Shown: positions 44,640-53,689, numbered from the stretch's first letter. The stretch is 64,000 bases of DNA from Pseudomonas viridiflava (GCF_900590755.1 NZ_UUOC01000020.1:1-64000); one strand, 5' to 3'. The notes: generated by a model not told the origin, from the letters alone. Numbers and translations: made by a program.

Positions 44640-45667
44640 AACAGCATAGAACCGCCCTCTCCCTTGCCGGCATCGCCATCGTCGTCTGCGCCGTTTACAT
44701 CGGCTATCGCCTGCTCAGCGGCGGCAGCGTGCAACACACCGACGACGCCTATATTCGTGCCGACTCGGTGCTGGTGTCATCGCGCCTGTCCGGGCAAGTG
44801 ATCAAGGTCGCGGTAGAAGACAATCAGCGGGTCAAAGCTGGGGATCTGCTGGCCGAGATCGACAGCGCTGACTTCCAGGTGGCGCGCCTGTCGGCCAAGG
44901 CCAATGTTGAAGCCGCACAAGCACAGATCCAGAACCTGCAAGCCAGCATCCAGCGCCAGGCTGCGGTGATTGATCAGGCCGCTGCCACCACCCGCGCCAC
45001 CGCAGCGTCACTGAAGTTTGCCCAGGAAAACGCCAAGCGTTACCTGAACCTGTCCAATGCCGGTGCTGGGACTCAGCAGGAACGTCAGAAAGCCGATGCC
45101 GAATTGCTCGGCTGGCAGGCCGCCCGTGACCGCGACGAAGCGTCCCGCGTAGCCGCATCTAAAAGCCTGGACGTGTTCAAAGCGCAGCTGGAAGTCGCCA
45201 AAGCTGCACTGGCCAAGGACCAGGCCGCGCTGCAACAGGCCGAGCTGAATATTTCCTACACCCGCATCACCGCCCCTCAGGACGGCATGGTCGGCCAGCG
45301 CTCGGTGCGGGTCGGCGCTTATGTGTCCCAGGGTCAGGCGTTGATGGCGGTGGTGCCCTTGCAGGACGCCTTCGTGGTCGCCAACTTCCGGGAAACCCAA
45401 CTGGCCCATATGCACGGCCAACAGAAAGTCGAACTCAGCGTCGACAGTTTCCCCGACCACAGTTTCAGCGGTTACATCGACAGCATCGCCCCGGCCACCG
45501 GCCTGTCGTTTTCCCCTATCGCGCCGGACAACGCCACCGGCAACTTCACCAAAGTGACCCAGCGTATCCCGGTGAAAATCCGCTTCGACGCTGATCAGCC
45601 GGATCTGGACAAGCTGCGCATCGGCATGTCGGTGGTGGCGCGGATCGATACTGCGCAGGAGCAATGA
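44636..45667 (+). CDS. HlyD/EmrA-type membrane-fusion protein
   Basis: 343-residue periplasmic adaptor: a single N-terminal membrane anchor (about 9-27), biotinyl-lipoyl half motif GQVIKVAVEDNQRVKAGDLL around 53-72, a long alpha-helical hairpin (about 85-200) and the second lipoyl half RITAPQDGMVGQRSVRVGAY near 207-226. This is the EmrA layout used with MFS pumps. Between the MFS gene (4 bp overlap) and the outer-membrane factor (1 bp gap), so the whole tripartite pump is encoded together. Confidence 0.92.
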   Translation: MKQHRTALSLAGIAIVVCAVYIGYRLLSGGSVQHTDDAYIRADSVLVSSRLSGQVIKVAVEDNQRVKAGDLLAEIDSADFQVARLSAKANVEAAQAQIQNLQASIQRQAAVIDQAAATTRATAASLKFAQENAKRYLNLSNAGAGTQQERQKADAELLGWQAARDRDEASRVAASKSLDVFKAQLEVAKAALAKDQAALQQAELNISYTRITAPQDGMVGQRSVRVGAYVSQGQALMAVVPLQDAFVVANFRETQLAHMHGQQKVELSVDSFPDHSFSGYIDSIAPATGLSFSPIAPDNATGNFTKVTQRIPVKIRFDADQPDLDKLRIGMSVVARIDTAQEQ

Positions 45668-45668
45668 G

Positions 45669-47078
45669 ATGAAATATTGTCTGTTGTTCGCCGCCATGCT
45701 CAGCCTCGGTGCCTGCTCGGTCGGCCCTGACTTTCAGCGACCCCAGGCACAGCTGCCAGCAACCTGGCAGACCTCGCCACATGCCGGTAGCGCACCGGGC
45801 AGCCCGGCCGACAGCCAATGGTGGCAGCAACTGGGTGATGCGCAGTTGACCGATCTGGTTGAGCGCGCCGCCAAGGCCAATCTCGACGTGCGTGCCGCCA
45901 GCAATCGCCTGGAACAAAGCCGGGTGATGCGCCAGGTCACTGGCAGTCAGCAACTGCCCGGCGTCGCCGCCAACGGCAGTTATCGCCGGGCACGCAACAG
46001 CGCCGAAGGTTTGAATGACCCGTCCGGCGAGTCGGGCCTGGCGCCTTTCGAACTGTGGAGCGGCAATCTGGACGCCAGTTGGGAAATTGATCTGTGGGGT
46101 CATGTGGCGCGCAACGTCGAAGCCGCCGACGCGCAAATCCAGCTGACTCAGGCCCAGCGTGATGGTGTGCTGCTGAGCATCGCCGCTGAAACCGCTACCG
46201 ACTACATTCGTTTGCGCGGCATTCAAGCCAAGCTGGGCGTTGCGCGGCAGAACCTGGAAATCGCCCGGCAAAGTCGCCAGTTGACCCAGACCCGGTTTGA
46301 AAACGGCGTGACCACCAATCTCGACACCTCCAATGCGGCGGCTCAGGTGGCGAGCATCGAGGCGGTGATTCCAGAACTCGGCGCCGAGCAGGATCGACTC
46401 ATCAACGCCCTGAGCTACCTGCTCGCCGCGCCGCCACAGGCATTGAACGCGGAATTGATCGAACCGAAAAGCATCCCTCATCCGGCACCCGATGTACCTT
46501 TGGGCCTGCCGTCGGAGCTGGCGCAACGACGTCCGGACATCCAGCAAAGTGAAGCGGCACTGCATCAGGCCACGGCGGAAATCGGCGTTGCCCAGGCTGA
46601 CTTTTATCCCCGGATCAGCCTCGGTGCCAGCTTCGGCACCCAGGCCAGGGATGGCTCGGATGCGGGCAGCTGGAGTTCCCGGCAGTGGTCTTACGGCCCG
46701 AGCCTGTATCTGCCGATTTTTCAAGGTGGTCGTCTGACCGGCACTTTGGAGCTGCGTAAAAAGCAGCAGCAGGAAGCGGCCCTGAATTATCAGCGCGTTG
46801 TGCTGGGTGCCTGGCATGAGGTGGACAACGCCATGACCGACTATGCCGCGCAACGGCAGCGCCACACCGCGCTGATGGAAGCCGTCAGCCAGAACAACAT
46901 CGCCCTGAGCACCGCCCGGGATCGCTATACCCAGGGCGCGGCAGACTTCATCAACGTGCTGGGTGTGCAGCGCGCCTTGCTGGAAACCCAAAGCGCCCTG
47001 GTGGACAGCGCCACGGCAGCGGCGATTGACCGGGTTCGGTTGTATCGGGCGTTGGGTGGGGGTTGGCCGAGGGGTTGA
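45669..47078 (+). CDS. Outer-membrane efflux lipoprotein (NodT/OprM family)
   Basis: 469 residues. A lipobox LGAC near residue 16 (MKYCLLFAAMLSLGACSVGP) marks a lipid-anchored outer-membrane factor. The TolC-type coiled repeats are seen twice (LVERAAKANLDVRAASNRLE and ELAQRRPDIQQSEAALHQAT), with the OMF motif SEAALHQATAEIGVAQADFYP at about 294-314 (split here in two parts). Start at ATG 45669 with GGAG upstream. Completes the pump with the MFS and HlyD proteins. Confidence 0.92.
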   Translation: MKYCLLFAAMLSLGACSVGPDFQRPQAQLPATWQTSPHAGSAPGSPADSQWWQQLGDAQLTDLVERAAKANLDVRAASNRLEQSRVMRQVTGSQQLPGVAANGSYRRARNSAEGLNDPSGESGLAPFELWSGNLDASWEIDLWGHVARNVEAADAQIQLTQAQRDGVLLSIAAETATDYIRLRGIQAKLGVARQNLEIARQSRQLTQTRFENGVTTNLDTSNAAAQVASIEAVIPELGAEQDRLINALSYLLAAPPQALNAELIEPKSIPHPAPDVPLGLPSELAQRRPDIQQSEAALHQATAEIGVAQADFYPRISLGASFGTQARDGSDAGSWSSRQWSYGPSLYLPIFQGGRLTGTLELRKKQQQEAALNYQRVVLGAWHEVDNAMTDYAAQRQRHTALMEAVSQNNIALSTARDRYTQGAADFINVLGVQRALLETQSALVDSATAAAIDRVRLYRALGGGWPRG

Positions 47079-47097
47079 GGCTCGGGCTGGCACAAAC

Positions 47098-47189
47098 TGT
47101 GGGACCGGCTTTAGCCGGGAAGGCTACATTTCAGGCGACGTATTTCAGTGACTGTTCAGACGTCTTCCCGGCTAAAGCCGGTCCCACAG
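47098..47189. repeat. BIME-like REP pair after the efflux operon
   Basis: CTGTGGGACCGGCTTTAGCC ... GGCTAAAGCCGGTCCCACAG, 92 bp, between the convergent efflux and exbD genes and just upstream of the exbD terminator. Arms match the copies at 27898 and 49476. Confidence 0.92.
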
Positions 47190-47215
47190 GTTCCATGTCA
47201 TTTTGAAATTCTCAT

Positions 47216-47254
47216 AAAAAAACAGGCCGCCCTCATGCCAAAGGAACAGCCTGT
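47216..47254 (-). terminator. Rho-independent terminator of tonB-exbB-exbD
   Basis: On the minus strand ACAGGC...GCCTGT (hairpin 47222-47254, loop about 21 nt) is followed directly by a seven-base T-run (A-run at 47216-47222). It lies about 40 bp beyond the exbD stop. The stem is only 6 bp and the loop long, so strength is uncertain. Confidence 0.62.
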
Positions 47255-47291
47255 AAAAACAACGAAGTTTTTGGAGTAACGCTTCAACCCT

Positions 47292-47693
47292 TCACTTGGC
47301 AGTGATCACCGACAGTTTGGTAATCCCGGCCCGTTCAATCGACGCCATGGCCCGGGCCACTTCGCCGTAGTTGACGCCGTCATCGGCCTGCAATTGCACC
47401 CGCACGTCCGGGGCTTTTTCCTTGGCGGCCTTGAGGTTGGTTTCCAGGAGGTCCCGCTGGATTTCATCCTTGTTGATGAACAGCTTGCCCTGGCCATCAA
47501 TGCTCACCACCAGCGGGTCTTTCTGCTCAACCGGCGCCACGGATTCAGTCTTAGGCAGGTTGATCGGGATCGAGTTGGTCAGCAGCGGCGCGGTGACGAT
47601 GAACACCACCAGCAACACCAGCATCACGTCCACCAGCGGCGTAACGTTGATCTCGCTCAGCACCTCATCACTGTCTTGTGCGGAGAAAGCCAT
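47292..47693 (-). CDS. exbD: ExbD-like biopolymer transport protein
   Basis: 133 residues: one N-terminal transmembrane helix (about 20-40, VTPLVDVMLVLLVVFIVTAP) containing the essential membrane Asp in LVDVML, then a periplasmic domain. Works with ExbB to use the proton gradient to drive TonB. Adjacent to exbB with one base between. Proximity to the TonB-dependent receptor at 50865 suggests this is a dedicated energiser for that receptor, although it may also serve others. Confidence 0.92.
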   Translation of the reverse strand: MAFSAQDSDEVLSEINVTPLVDVMLVLLVVFIVTAPLLTNSIPINLPKTESVAPVEQKDPLVVSIDGQGKLFINKDEIQRDLLETNLKAAKEKAPDVRVQLQADDGVNYGEVARAMASIERAGITKLSVITAK

Positions 47694-47694
47694 A

Positions 47695-48420
47695 TCAGGA
47701 CGCCTCCTGCACTTTCTGCCCGGCCGGGCTGGCGGTGGATTTGTTCAGTACCGGATGCAACAGCACACGGAACGAGTTCTTCTGCGCCAGGCTGTAGAAG
47801 TCGTGGGCGAAGTCATCCAGATCAGCAGCGGTCAGCTTCAGGCGACGCAGGAAGTAGTTGTAAACCAGCACCGCTGGCACCGCGACGGCGATACCGACAC
47901 CGGTGGCGACCAGTGCCGCACCGATAGGCCCGGCCACAGTTTCCAGGCTCGCCGAGCCCGCCGCACTGATGCTTTTCAACGCCGACATGATCCCCCAGAC
48001 CGTACCGAACAGCCCAATGAACGGCGAGGTGCTGCCGATACTGGCGACCACTGCCAGCCCGGTTTCCAGAGAGCGACGTTCACGCACAATTTGCTGACGC
48101 AAGGCGCGTTCCAGCCGGTCCTGATGGTTGATCGCCTGGCTCAGATCAGTGGCCTGCGCGCCATCTGGCACTTGAATGGCAGCGTAACCGGCGAGGGCCA
48201 CACGAGCAGCAGCGCCCGGTTGTTCATGGGCCAGTTGCGCAGCGGAATCCAGGCTCGACGCGGCCCAGAATTGCTTGTGAAATTTGCGATCCTGATTTTT
48301 CAGGCGGGTGAACTGCACACCTTTAAGCAGGGCCAGGCCCCAGGTCGCAACGGAGAACAGGACCAGCAGCCAGATGACGGCGTGCTCGACGGATTCGAAA
48401 GGGGAAGCAAGTAGGTTCAT
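47695..48420 (-). CDS. exbB: ExbB-like MotA/TolQ/ExbB proton-channel protein
   Basis: 241 residues with three transmembrane segments: about 15-35 (VIWLLVLFSVATWGLALLKG), and two in the C-terminal half around IGSTSPFIGLFGTVWGIMSA and GPIGAALVATGVGIAVAVPA. I start at ATG 48420 rather than 48540, since the longer frame adds a 40-residue non-membrane stretch that overlaps the tonB stop area. The TolQ/ExbB conserved Thr/Gly pore residues are present. exbD follows one base later. Confidence 0.92.
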   Translation of the reverse strand: MNLLASPFESVEHAVIWLLVLFSVATWGLALLKGVQFTRLKNQDRKFHKQFWAASSLDSAAQLAHEQPGAAARVALAGYAAIQVPDGAQATDLSQAINHQDRLERALRQQIVRERRSLETGLAVVASIGSTSPFIGLFGTVWGIMSALKSISAAGSASLETVAGPIGAALVATGVGIAVAVPAVLVYNYFLRRLKLTAADLDDFAHDFYSLAQKNSFRVLLHPVLNKSTASPAGQKVQEAS

Positions 48421-48503
48421 GGCGCAGCTCTCTCTGAACAAGGCATAGGATGTAGCGATGCGCCTTTTGTTCAGGTAGCTCGCGGGTTCAAACGAATAAG
48501 GAT

Positions 48504-49322
48504 TTAACGAATCTTGAAATCGATGGGCACGCTGACCCAACCGTCCTGGGCGACATCGCCCTGCTTGGCGGGCACGAAGCTCCAGCGTTTCACCGCAGCC
48601 AGCGCGGCTTCGTCCAACTGATCACGGCCGCTGGTTTTCTGAATCTGGATCTCGCCGGGTTTGCCGCTGGCCAGTACATGCACCCGCAACAACACCGTAC
48701 CTTCCCAACCGCGACGCATGGCCAGTGCCGGGTATTCCGGGGCCGGGTTCTTCAGGTAACCGGCGCTGGCGGAAGCCGGAGTGACCGGTTTCGGCGCTGG
48801 CGGAGCCGGTGGTGCGGGAGCCGCTACCGGTTGTGGCACAGGCGTTGGCACCGGTGGCTGTTCTACCGGCTTGGCAACCGGCTTGGGCACAGGTTTGGCG
48901 ACTGGTTTGGGTTTCGGTATCGGTTTAGGCGGTGGCGGTTTTACGGCCAGTTCGTCTTCCACGGGAGGCGGCGGCTCCTCGACCACGGGCTGCACGATCG
49001 GCTCCGGTGGCGGTGGCGGCGTCTCCACAACCGGCGGCGCGGGTTGAGAAAACTCGATGGTCATCGGCGGAATTTCCGGCGGTTTGACCGGCAGCGCCAC
49101 GGGTGGATTCTGGTTGACGAAGTAAATCACCGCGCCGTGCAGCACCAGGGCGAACACACCCAGCAACACCGCTTCACGACGGCTCAGAATCCGTTTCGGC
49201 GTGCTGTGCAAACGCGACAGCGCCAACGGCCCGCGATAGATGCGGCCCAGATCCAGCAGCTCGCCACTGGGTGTTGGACGCCATAGCACATCCAGTGCCT
49301 TGGCGGTTTGGACGTTGCCCAT
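48504..49322 (-). CDS. tonB: TonB energy-transducing protein with long Pro-rich spacer
   Basis: 272 residues. A cytosolic N-terminal part of about 45 residues precedes the single membrane helix (about 50-68, EAVLLGVFALVLHGAVIYFV). Then comes a Pro/Lys-rich periplasmic spacer (about 75-185; PKP, PEP and PVP repeats) and the C-terminal domain with YPALAMRRGWEGTVLLRVHV, GRDQLDEAALAAVKRWSF and ending VPIDFKIR. The extended cytosolic N terminus is typical of Pseudomonas TonB1. Upstream are a palindrome at 49445-49467 and a REP element. Confidence 0.92.
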   Translation of the reverse strand: MGNVQTAKALDVLWRPTPSGELLDLGRIYRGPLALSRLHSTPKRILSRREAVLLGVFALVLHGAVIYFVNQNPPVALPVKPPEIPPMTIEFSQPAPPVVETPPPPPEPIVQPVVEEPPPPVEDELAVKPPPPKPIPKPKPVAKPVPKPVAKPVEQPPVPTPVPQPVAAPAPPAPPAPKPVTPASASAGYLKNPAPEYPALAMRRGWEGTVLLRVHVLASGKPGEIQIQKTSGRDQLDEAALAAVKRWSFVPAKQGDVAQDGWVSVPIDFKIR

Positions 49323-49444
49323 TGTTTACTCCTGCAAGTCCTTGAAGAGAAAAAAGCCCGCCGTAGAGCGGTTGGCAGTACGGCGAAGCTCGGAGCAAAT
49401 ATTTCACAGGAGAAGTTATCTCTGAAAAGAATATTTTATAAGAC

Positions 49445-49467
49445 TGTTATGCTTAATTTGCATAACA
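49445..49467. promoter_or_regulatory. Perfect inverted repeat upstream of tonB
   Basis: TGTTATGC-TTAATTT-GCATAACA: 8 bp perfect arms with a 7 bp AT-rich centre, about 120 bp before the tonB start. The 23 bp length suits a dimeric repressor or activator. It does not match Fur or Zur consensus well and no regulator is assigned. Confidence 0.55.
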
Positions 49468-49475
49468 CAGCACAT

Positions 49476-49569
49476 CTGTGGGACCGGCTTCAGCCGGGAA
49501 GGCGGAGTTTCAATCGATACATATGCAGCGGATGTACCGGCCTCTTCCCGGCTAAAGCCGGTCCCACAG
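49476..49569. repeat. BIME-like REP pair between lacI-type gene and tonB
   Basis: CTGTGGGACCGGCTTCAGCC ... GGCTAAAGCCGGTCCCACAG (left arm TTC, right arm AAA, one unmatched position). It follows the LacI-family gene stop and precedes the tonB promoter palindrome. Confidence 0.9.
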
Positions 49570-49603
49570 TCCAGGGCCACCTCGTGAGCAAGCCTTGCCA
49601 CGG

Positions 49604-50650
49604 TTAAGTACTCTCCCGCTGAATCACCTCGCACTTGAGCAAATTCAAACGCTGCAACTCCCCTTCCAGCGCCACAACACCCAGGCTCTGCAACAACCGT
49701 GTCGCAGCCAGTACGCCGATTTCCAGCGCGGGGGGTTTGATGGTGCTCAGGCTCGGCAGAAGCATTTCGGCGAAGGCGTAATCACCAAAACCCAGCACCG
49801 CGCAGTCCTGCGGAATACGCAGTCCAGCCCGCTGCCCGGCCAGTAATCCACCGGCAGCCAGGTTGTCATTGGCGAAGACGATGGCATCCGGTTTATCGAC
49901 GCGACTCATCAGCGCTTGCATGGCCTGCTTGCCCGCTTCGAACGGTGCTCGATCCGGATCAGGCGCATACAGAATTGGCGTCAGCCCCAGCTCCACCAAG
50001 GCAGCGGCGCACCCGTCGCGACGCTCCAGCGCACTGAAGTCCCCTACGGCGCTGTTCTGCACGAAGGCGATGTTGCGATAGCCCTTGGCGTACAGATAGC
50101 GCGCGGCCGTTACACCGACTTCGTAGTGAGAAAACCCAATCTGAATCGGCGCGCGATCCGGCTGGTAATCCCAGGTCTCCACCAGCGGAATGTCCGCGTC
50201 GGCGAGCATTTTTTCGGTAGCCGCGCTATGGAAATGGCTGGTCACCACCAAGGCCGCAGGCGACCAGCCGAGAAAAGCCCGCACCGCGCTTTCTTCCTGC
50301 TCGACCGAAAAATAACTCGACGCCAGCAGCAGCTGGTAACCGTGACGACTCAAGGTATCGCTAAAACCCTGAATGGTATTGGCGAAGATCGGCCCGGAAA
50401 TGTTCGGCACCACCATGCCGACAATCCGTCCTCGGGCCGACGCCAGACCACCTGCGACCAGATTCGGCACATAACCCAACTCGGCCACAGCGGCGGCGAT
50501 GCGCGCCCGGTGCTCTTCCGACACCTGATCCGGCTGATTGAAATAGCGCGAGACCGTCATCGTCGAAACCCCGACGTGCCGAGCCACGGTATCCAGCGTG
50601 ATGCGCCCGGCGCCACGGCGTTTGCGTGGCGGGTTTTTAGGATCGTTCAA
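49604..50650 (-). CDS. LacI-family transcriptional regulator (GntR/GntH-like)
   Basis: 348 residues: a basic N-terminal tail, LacI HTH (TLDTVARHVGVSTMTVSRYF) with the hinge helix region and a periplasmic-binding-like core (VGMVVPNISGPIFANTIQGF, VFANDNLAAGGLLAGQRAGL). The HTH and the 12 bp palindrome GTTAGCGCTAAC in the divergent promoter fit the gluconate-type branch, which recognises that sequence. It should repress the TonB-dependent receptor at 50865 until a sugar or sugar acid is present. Effector unknown. Confidence 0.87.
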   Translation of the reverse strand: MNDPKNPPRKRRGAGRITLDTVARHVGVSTMTVSRYFNQPDQVSEEHRARIAAAVAELGYVPNLVAGGLASARGRIVGMVVPNISGPIFANTIQGFSDTLSRHGYQLLLASSYFSVEQEESAVRAFLGWSPAALVVTSHFHSAATEKMLADADIPLVETWDYQPDRAPIQIGFSHYEVGVTAARYLYAKGYRNIAFVQNSAVGDFSALERRDGCAAALVELGLTPILYAPDPDRAPFEAGKQAMQALMSRVDKPDAIVFANDNLAAGGLLAGQRAGLRIPQDCAVLGFGDYAFAEMLLPSLSTIKPPALEIGVLAATRLLQSLGVVALEGELQRLNLLKCEVIQREST

Positions 50651-50735
50651 GGCTCATGCCCTTCTAACTAAAAAGTATATAAAAGTAATTTTTGAGTATT
50701 TGACGATCTATATCGCCGTTGTCGATACTGGCGAT

Positions 50736-50747
50736 GTTAGCGCTAAC
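50736..50747. promoter_or_regulatory. LacI/GntR-type operator upstream of the TonB-dependent receptor
   Basis: GTTAGCGCTAAC, a perfect 12 bp palindrome of the type bound by LacI-family sugar-acid regulators (consensus ATGTTAGCGCTAACAT). Flanks are GAT and GAA. It lies 86 bp from the regulator start and 118 bp from the receptor start, in the divergent promoter region. Confidence 0.75.
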
Positions 50748-50864
50748 GAAGTGTTTTTGTCAGCTACTCGCTTGAGCGAATGCCGCCGGACACCCAAGGC
50801 ACACATCAGGGGCAGTGACCGCAGAAGTCACGGCAGCCAGGGCATCTTTCAAGTGAGCATTGAT

Positions 50865-53087
50865 ATGCAACACATCCATGAGGAAATCATCAAACCGGCT
50901 CGTCTGGCCCAAGCCATCGCCGCCGCACTGGCGCTGACTTCAGCACCGGGCTTTGCGGCCGACAGCGCCGAAAGCAGCGGCCAGACAGCCACGCTGCAAG
51001 CCGTCACCGTGACCGCTACGCGCCGTGAAGAATCGTTGCAGAAGGTTCCGGTGGCGGTGTCCGTCGTCGAGGGCGAGCAGCTGGAGCGTGACAATCGCAA
51101 CGGTGTATCGAGCATCGTGCAGCAGGTGCCAAGCCTGAACTTCCGCACCGGCACCTCGAACAAAGACACCTCACTGTTCATCCGCGGTGTCGGCACCATC
51201 TCCACCTCGCCGGGCGTCGAACCCACTGTGGCGACCGTGGTAGACGGCGTGGTGTATGCCCGCCCCGGCCAGGCCACTCTGGATCTGCTCGACCTGGAGC
51301 GCATCGAAGTCCTGCGCGGCCCGCAAGGCACGCTGTTCGGCAAGAATGCGTCGGCCGGTGTGCTCAACGTGATCAGCAAGGCACCGAGCGCACAAACCCA
51401 TGGCTACATCGACCAGTCGTATTACAGCGGCAACGAAAGCCGCACACGTTTCGGCATCGGTGGCAGCCTGATCCCGGACACCCTCAAAGCCTCGTTGACC
51501 ACGCTATTCGGCAGCTATGACGGCAACGTCGACAACAAGGCCAACGGTCAGGAAGTCAACGGTTACAACCGCAAAGGCGCGCGGGGCAAGCTGGAATTCA
51601 CCCCCAACGACGACATCAAACTGACGGTCATTGCCGACTACATGCAGGCCCACGACGACACGCCAAACGGCGTCGTCAGCTCAGCCCTTACCCCGGCCTT
51701 CGCCAATGCCCTGGCGCCGGTACGCGCCAGCAATGACAACCGCGACATCGTCAGCGATTACCGCAGCCATGTTGAAGACATCAACAAAGGCCTGTCGGCG
51801 CAACTGGACTGGAACCTGGGGGACTACACCCTGACCTCCATCACCGCCTGGCGCGGCTGGAATAACACCCAGTGGCAGGACGGCGACCGCCTCTCGACCA
51901 TCAGCGCCGCCTTCCCCGGCACCGAAGACAAAGGCGATCTGGACTTCAACCAGTATTCCCAGGAACTGCGTCTGGCCTCACCCAAAGGCCAGTTCGTGGA
52001 ATACGTAGGCGGCCTGTATTACATGCACGGCAAGGATGAGGAAACCTATCGCCGAGCCCTGGTCACGCCAACCCGAACCGATGTCGGCGTGGCGGATTAC
52101 AGCACCACCAGCGACAGCTATTCGGTGTTCGGCGAAACCACACTGAACTTTACTTCAGCATTTCGCGGCATCGCCGGGCTGCGCTGGACCCACGACGAAC
52201 TGGAATACGATCACCGTCGGGTATCCACGTCGGCGACCACCGTTGCCGGTATCCAGCCCGCCACCAGCAGCTCTGGTTCGGTGAATGAAGACGGCTGGTC
52301 CGGACGACTGGGTCTGCAATACGACCTGACAGACAGCGTCATGACCTATCTGACCTATTCCCGTGGGTACAAAGGTCCGGCCTATAACGTGTTCTTCAAC
52401 ATGCAGCCCCGCGACACCGACGCGCTGAAACCCGAGACCTCCAACACTTGGGAACTGGGCGTCAAAGCCACCAGCTGGAACAACCGTCTGGTGACCAACA
52501 TCGCGGTCTTCCACAGCGATTACGACAACTATCAGGCGAACTTCTTCGACACCGTGGCCGGTAGCGTCGTGACGCGGCTGATCAACGCGGGCAGCGTCAG
52601 CACCGAAGGCGTGGAAGCGGACTTCGCCCTGCAGGCGACGCAAAACCTGAAGTTCTCCGGCGCCATTGCCTACACCAAGGCGCGCATCGATACCTTCGCC
52701 TGCCCGGCGGGCGCGGCGGCTTCGTGCAACGTGGACGGCAAAACCCTGCCCTTCTCGCCGGACTGGAAAAGCTACATGCGCGCCGACTACAGCATCCCGC
52801 TGGACAACGGGCTGGACGTTGAACTGGGCACCGATTACAGCTGGCAGAGCGAAGTGCAGTACGACATCAGCCAGAACCCGGACACCAAACAGGGCGCCTA
52901 TGGTATCTGGAACGCCAGCGTCGCTCTGGCCGACTATACCAACGGCTGGCGCGTGGCGCTGTTGGCTAAAAACCTGGCGGACAAGTCTTACTCTCCAGGC
53001 CTGGCCAGTGGCGGCAACTACATCACCCGGGCCGTACCACGGGATGATGAGCGTTATTTTGGAGTGCAGTTGCGGAAGGATTTTTGA
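50865..53087 (+). CDS. TonB-dependent outer-membrane receptor under LacI-type control
   Basis: 740 residues from ATG 50865 (GTG 50853 is possible; the longer frame overlaps the regulator). Signal peptide ends near ALTSAPGFAA; TonB-box-like LQAVTVTATRREES follows, then plug (VPSLNFRTGTSNKDTSLFIR, LERIEVLRGPQGTLFGKNAS) and barrel ending FGVQLRKDF. It resembles iron-complex receptors, but LacI control and a dedicated TonB-ExbBD suggest a carbohydrate or other nutrient substrate as in carbohydrate-utilisation TonB loci. No catabolic gene for a sugar is adjacent, so the substrate is open. Confidence 0.86.
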   Translation: MQHIHEEIIKPARLAQAIAAALALTSAPGFAADSAESSGQTATLQAVTVTATRREESLQKVPVAVSVVEGEQLERDNRNGVSSIVQQVPSLNFRTGTSNKDTSLFIRGVGTISTSPGVEPTVATVVDGVVYARPGQATLDLLDLERIEVLRGPQGTLFGKNASAGVLNVISKAPSAQTHGYIDQSYYSGNESRTRFGIGGSLIPDTLKASLTTLFGSYDGNVDNKANGQEVNGYNRKGARGKLEFTPNDDIKLTVIADYMQAHDDTPNGVVSSALTPAFANALAPVRASNDNRDIVSDYRSHVEDINKGLSAQLDWNLGDYTLTSITAWRGWNNTQWQDGDRLSTISAAFPGTEDKGDLDFNQYSQELRLASPKGQFVEYVGGLYYMHGKDEETYRRALVTPTRTDVGVADYSTTSDSYSVFGETTLNFTSAFRGIAGLRWTHDELEYDHRRVSTSATTVAGIQPATSSSGSVNEDGWSGRLGLQYDLTDSVMTYLTYSRGYKGPAYNVFFNMQPRDTDALKPETSNTWELGVKATSWNNRLVTNIAVFHSDYDNYQANFFDTVAGSVVTRLINAGSVSTEGVEADFALQATQNLKFSGAIAYTKARIDTFACPAGAAASCNVDGKTLPFSPDWKSYMRADYSIPLDNGLDVELGTDYSWQSEVQYDISQNPDTKQGAYGIWNASVALADYTNGWRVALLAKNLADKSYSPGLASGGNYITRAVPRDDERYFGVQLRKDF

Positions 53088-53156
53088 CTTAACGACGCTG
53101 CCATCCTGTGGGAGCAAGGCCTGCCCGCGATGAGGCTGGATGCGGTGTGATGTTGG

Positions 53157-53440
53157 GTACATATCCGTTGCTGCGGTAACGGCCGCTATAGGTTGCGCCC
53201 TTACGGCGCCTCACTTTTGATAGAGCGCAAAAGTAAGCAAAACGCTCTTGCCCCACCACTCGGTCCCTCGCCTAGGCTCGGCATACCCGTAATCCGACAT
53301 TGATTCGGCGGGCCGCCGCGAAGGGCCATCCCTGGCCCAGCGCGGCTAAACCGGCATCCATGCCGGTTTGCCCGCCGCCTCAATATCGGATTCCGGCCAG
53401 CGTGGTTTGACGGGGCGCTTAAGATCAAAAGCCAGATCAA
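53157..53440 (+). repeat. Left arm of large inverted repeat (structured element copy 1)
   Basis: About 284 bp, matched by the reverse complement of 53690-53985. Shared blocks include GTACATATCCGTTGCT, TTTACAGCGCC/CTTACGGCGCC, AAGTAAGCAAAACGCTCTTG, CCCCACCACTCGG, CGCCTAGGCTCGG, GGGCCATCCCTGGCCCAGCG and CCAGCGTGGTTT. Inside, 53291-53392 folds as a branched structure: outer stem AATCCGA/TCGGATT and CGGCGGGC/GCCCGCCG, a conserved stem GGGCCA-TCCC-TGGCCC, and an apical hairpin AAACCGGC/GCCGGTTT. Confidence 0.85.
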
Positions 53441-53498
53441 CAGCAAGATCAAGATCAAGATCAAGGGCGGGGATGGTTGGCGCGGCGCGGATGGTGTT

Positions 53499-53560
53499 GT
53501 AGGAGCTGCCGAAGGCTGCGAAGGCGGCTACCGATTCGCAGCCTTCGGCAGCTCCTAAAG
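53499..53560. repeat. REP-like palindrome inside the large inverted repeat
   Basis: TTGTAGGAGCTGCCGAAGG ... CCTTCGGCAGCTCCTAAAG with a short loop (GCGGCTACCGA). Both outer ends carry a base change (TTGTAGG and CCTAAAG). It lies in the 249 bp spacer between the two arms, together with a half REP (GTGGGAGCGAGCTTGCTCGC, 53585-53604). Confidence 0.85.
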
Positions 53561-53689
53561 AGAATTGCGGACGCCGTTGATTGCGTGGGAGCGAGCTTGC
53601 TCGCGATGGCAATGGCACAAACAACGGAGATTGCACGGCAAGCACACGCACAGCGAGACAGGCCGGCTTTCAGGCCGCCTCGCGCGCTC

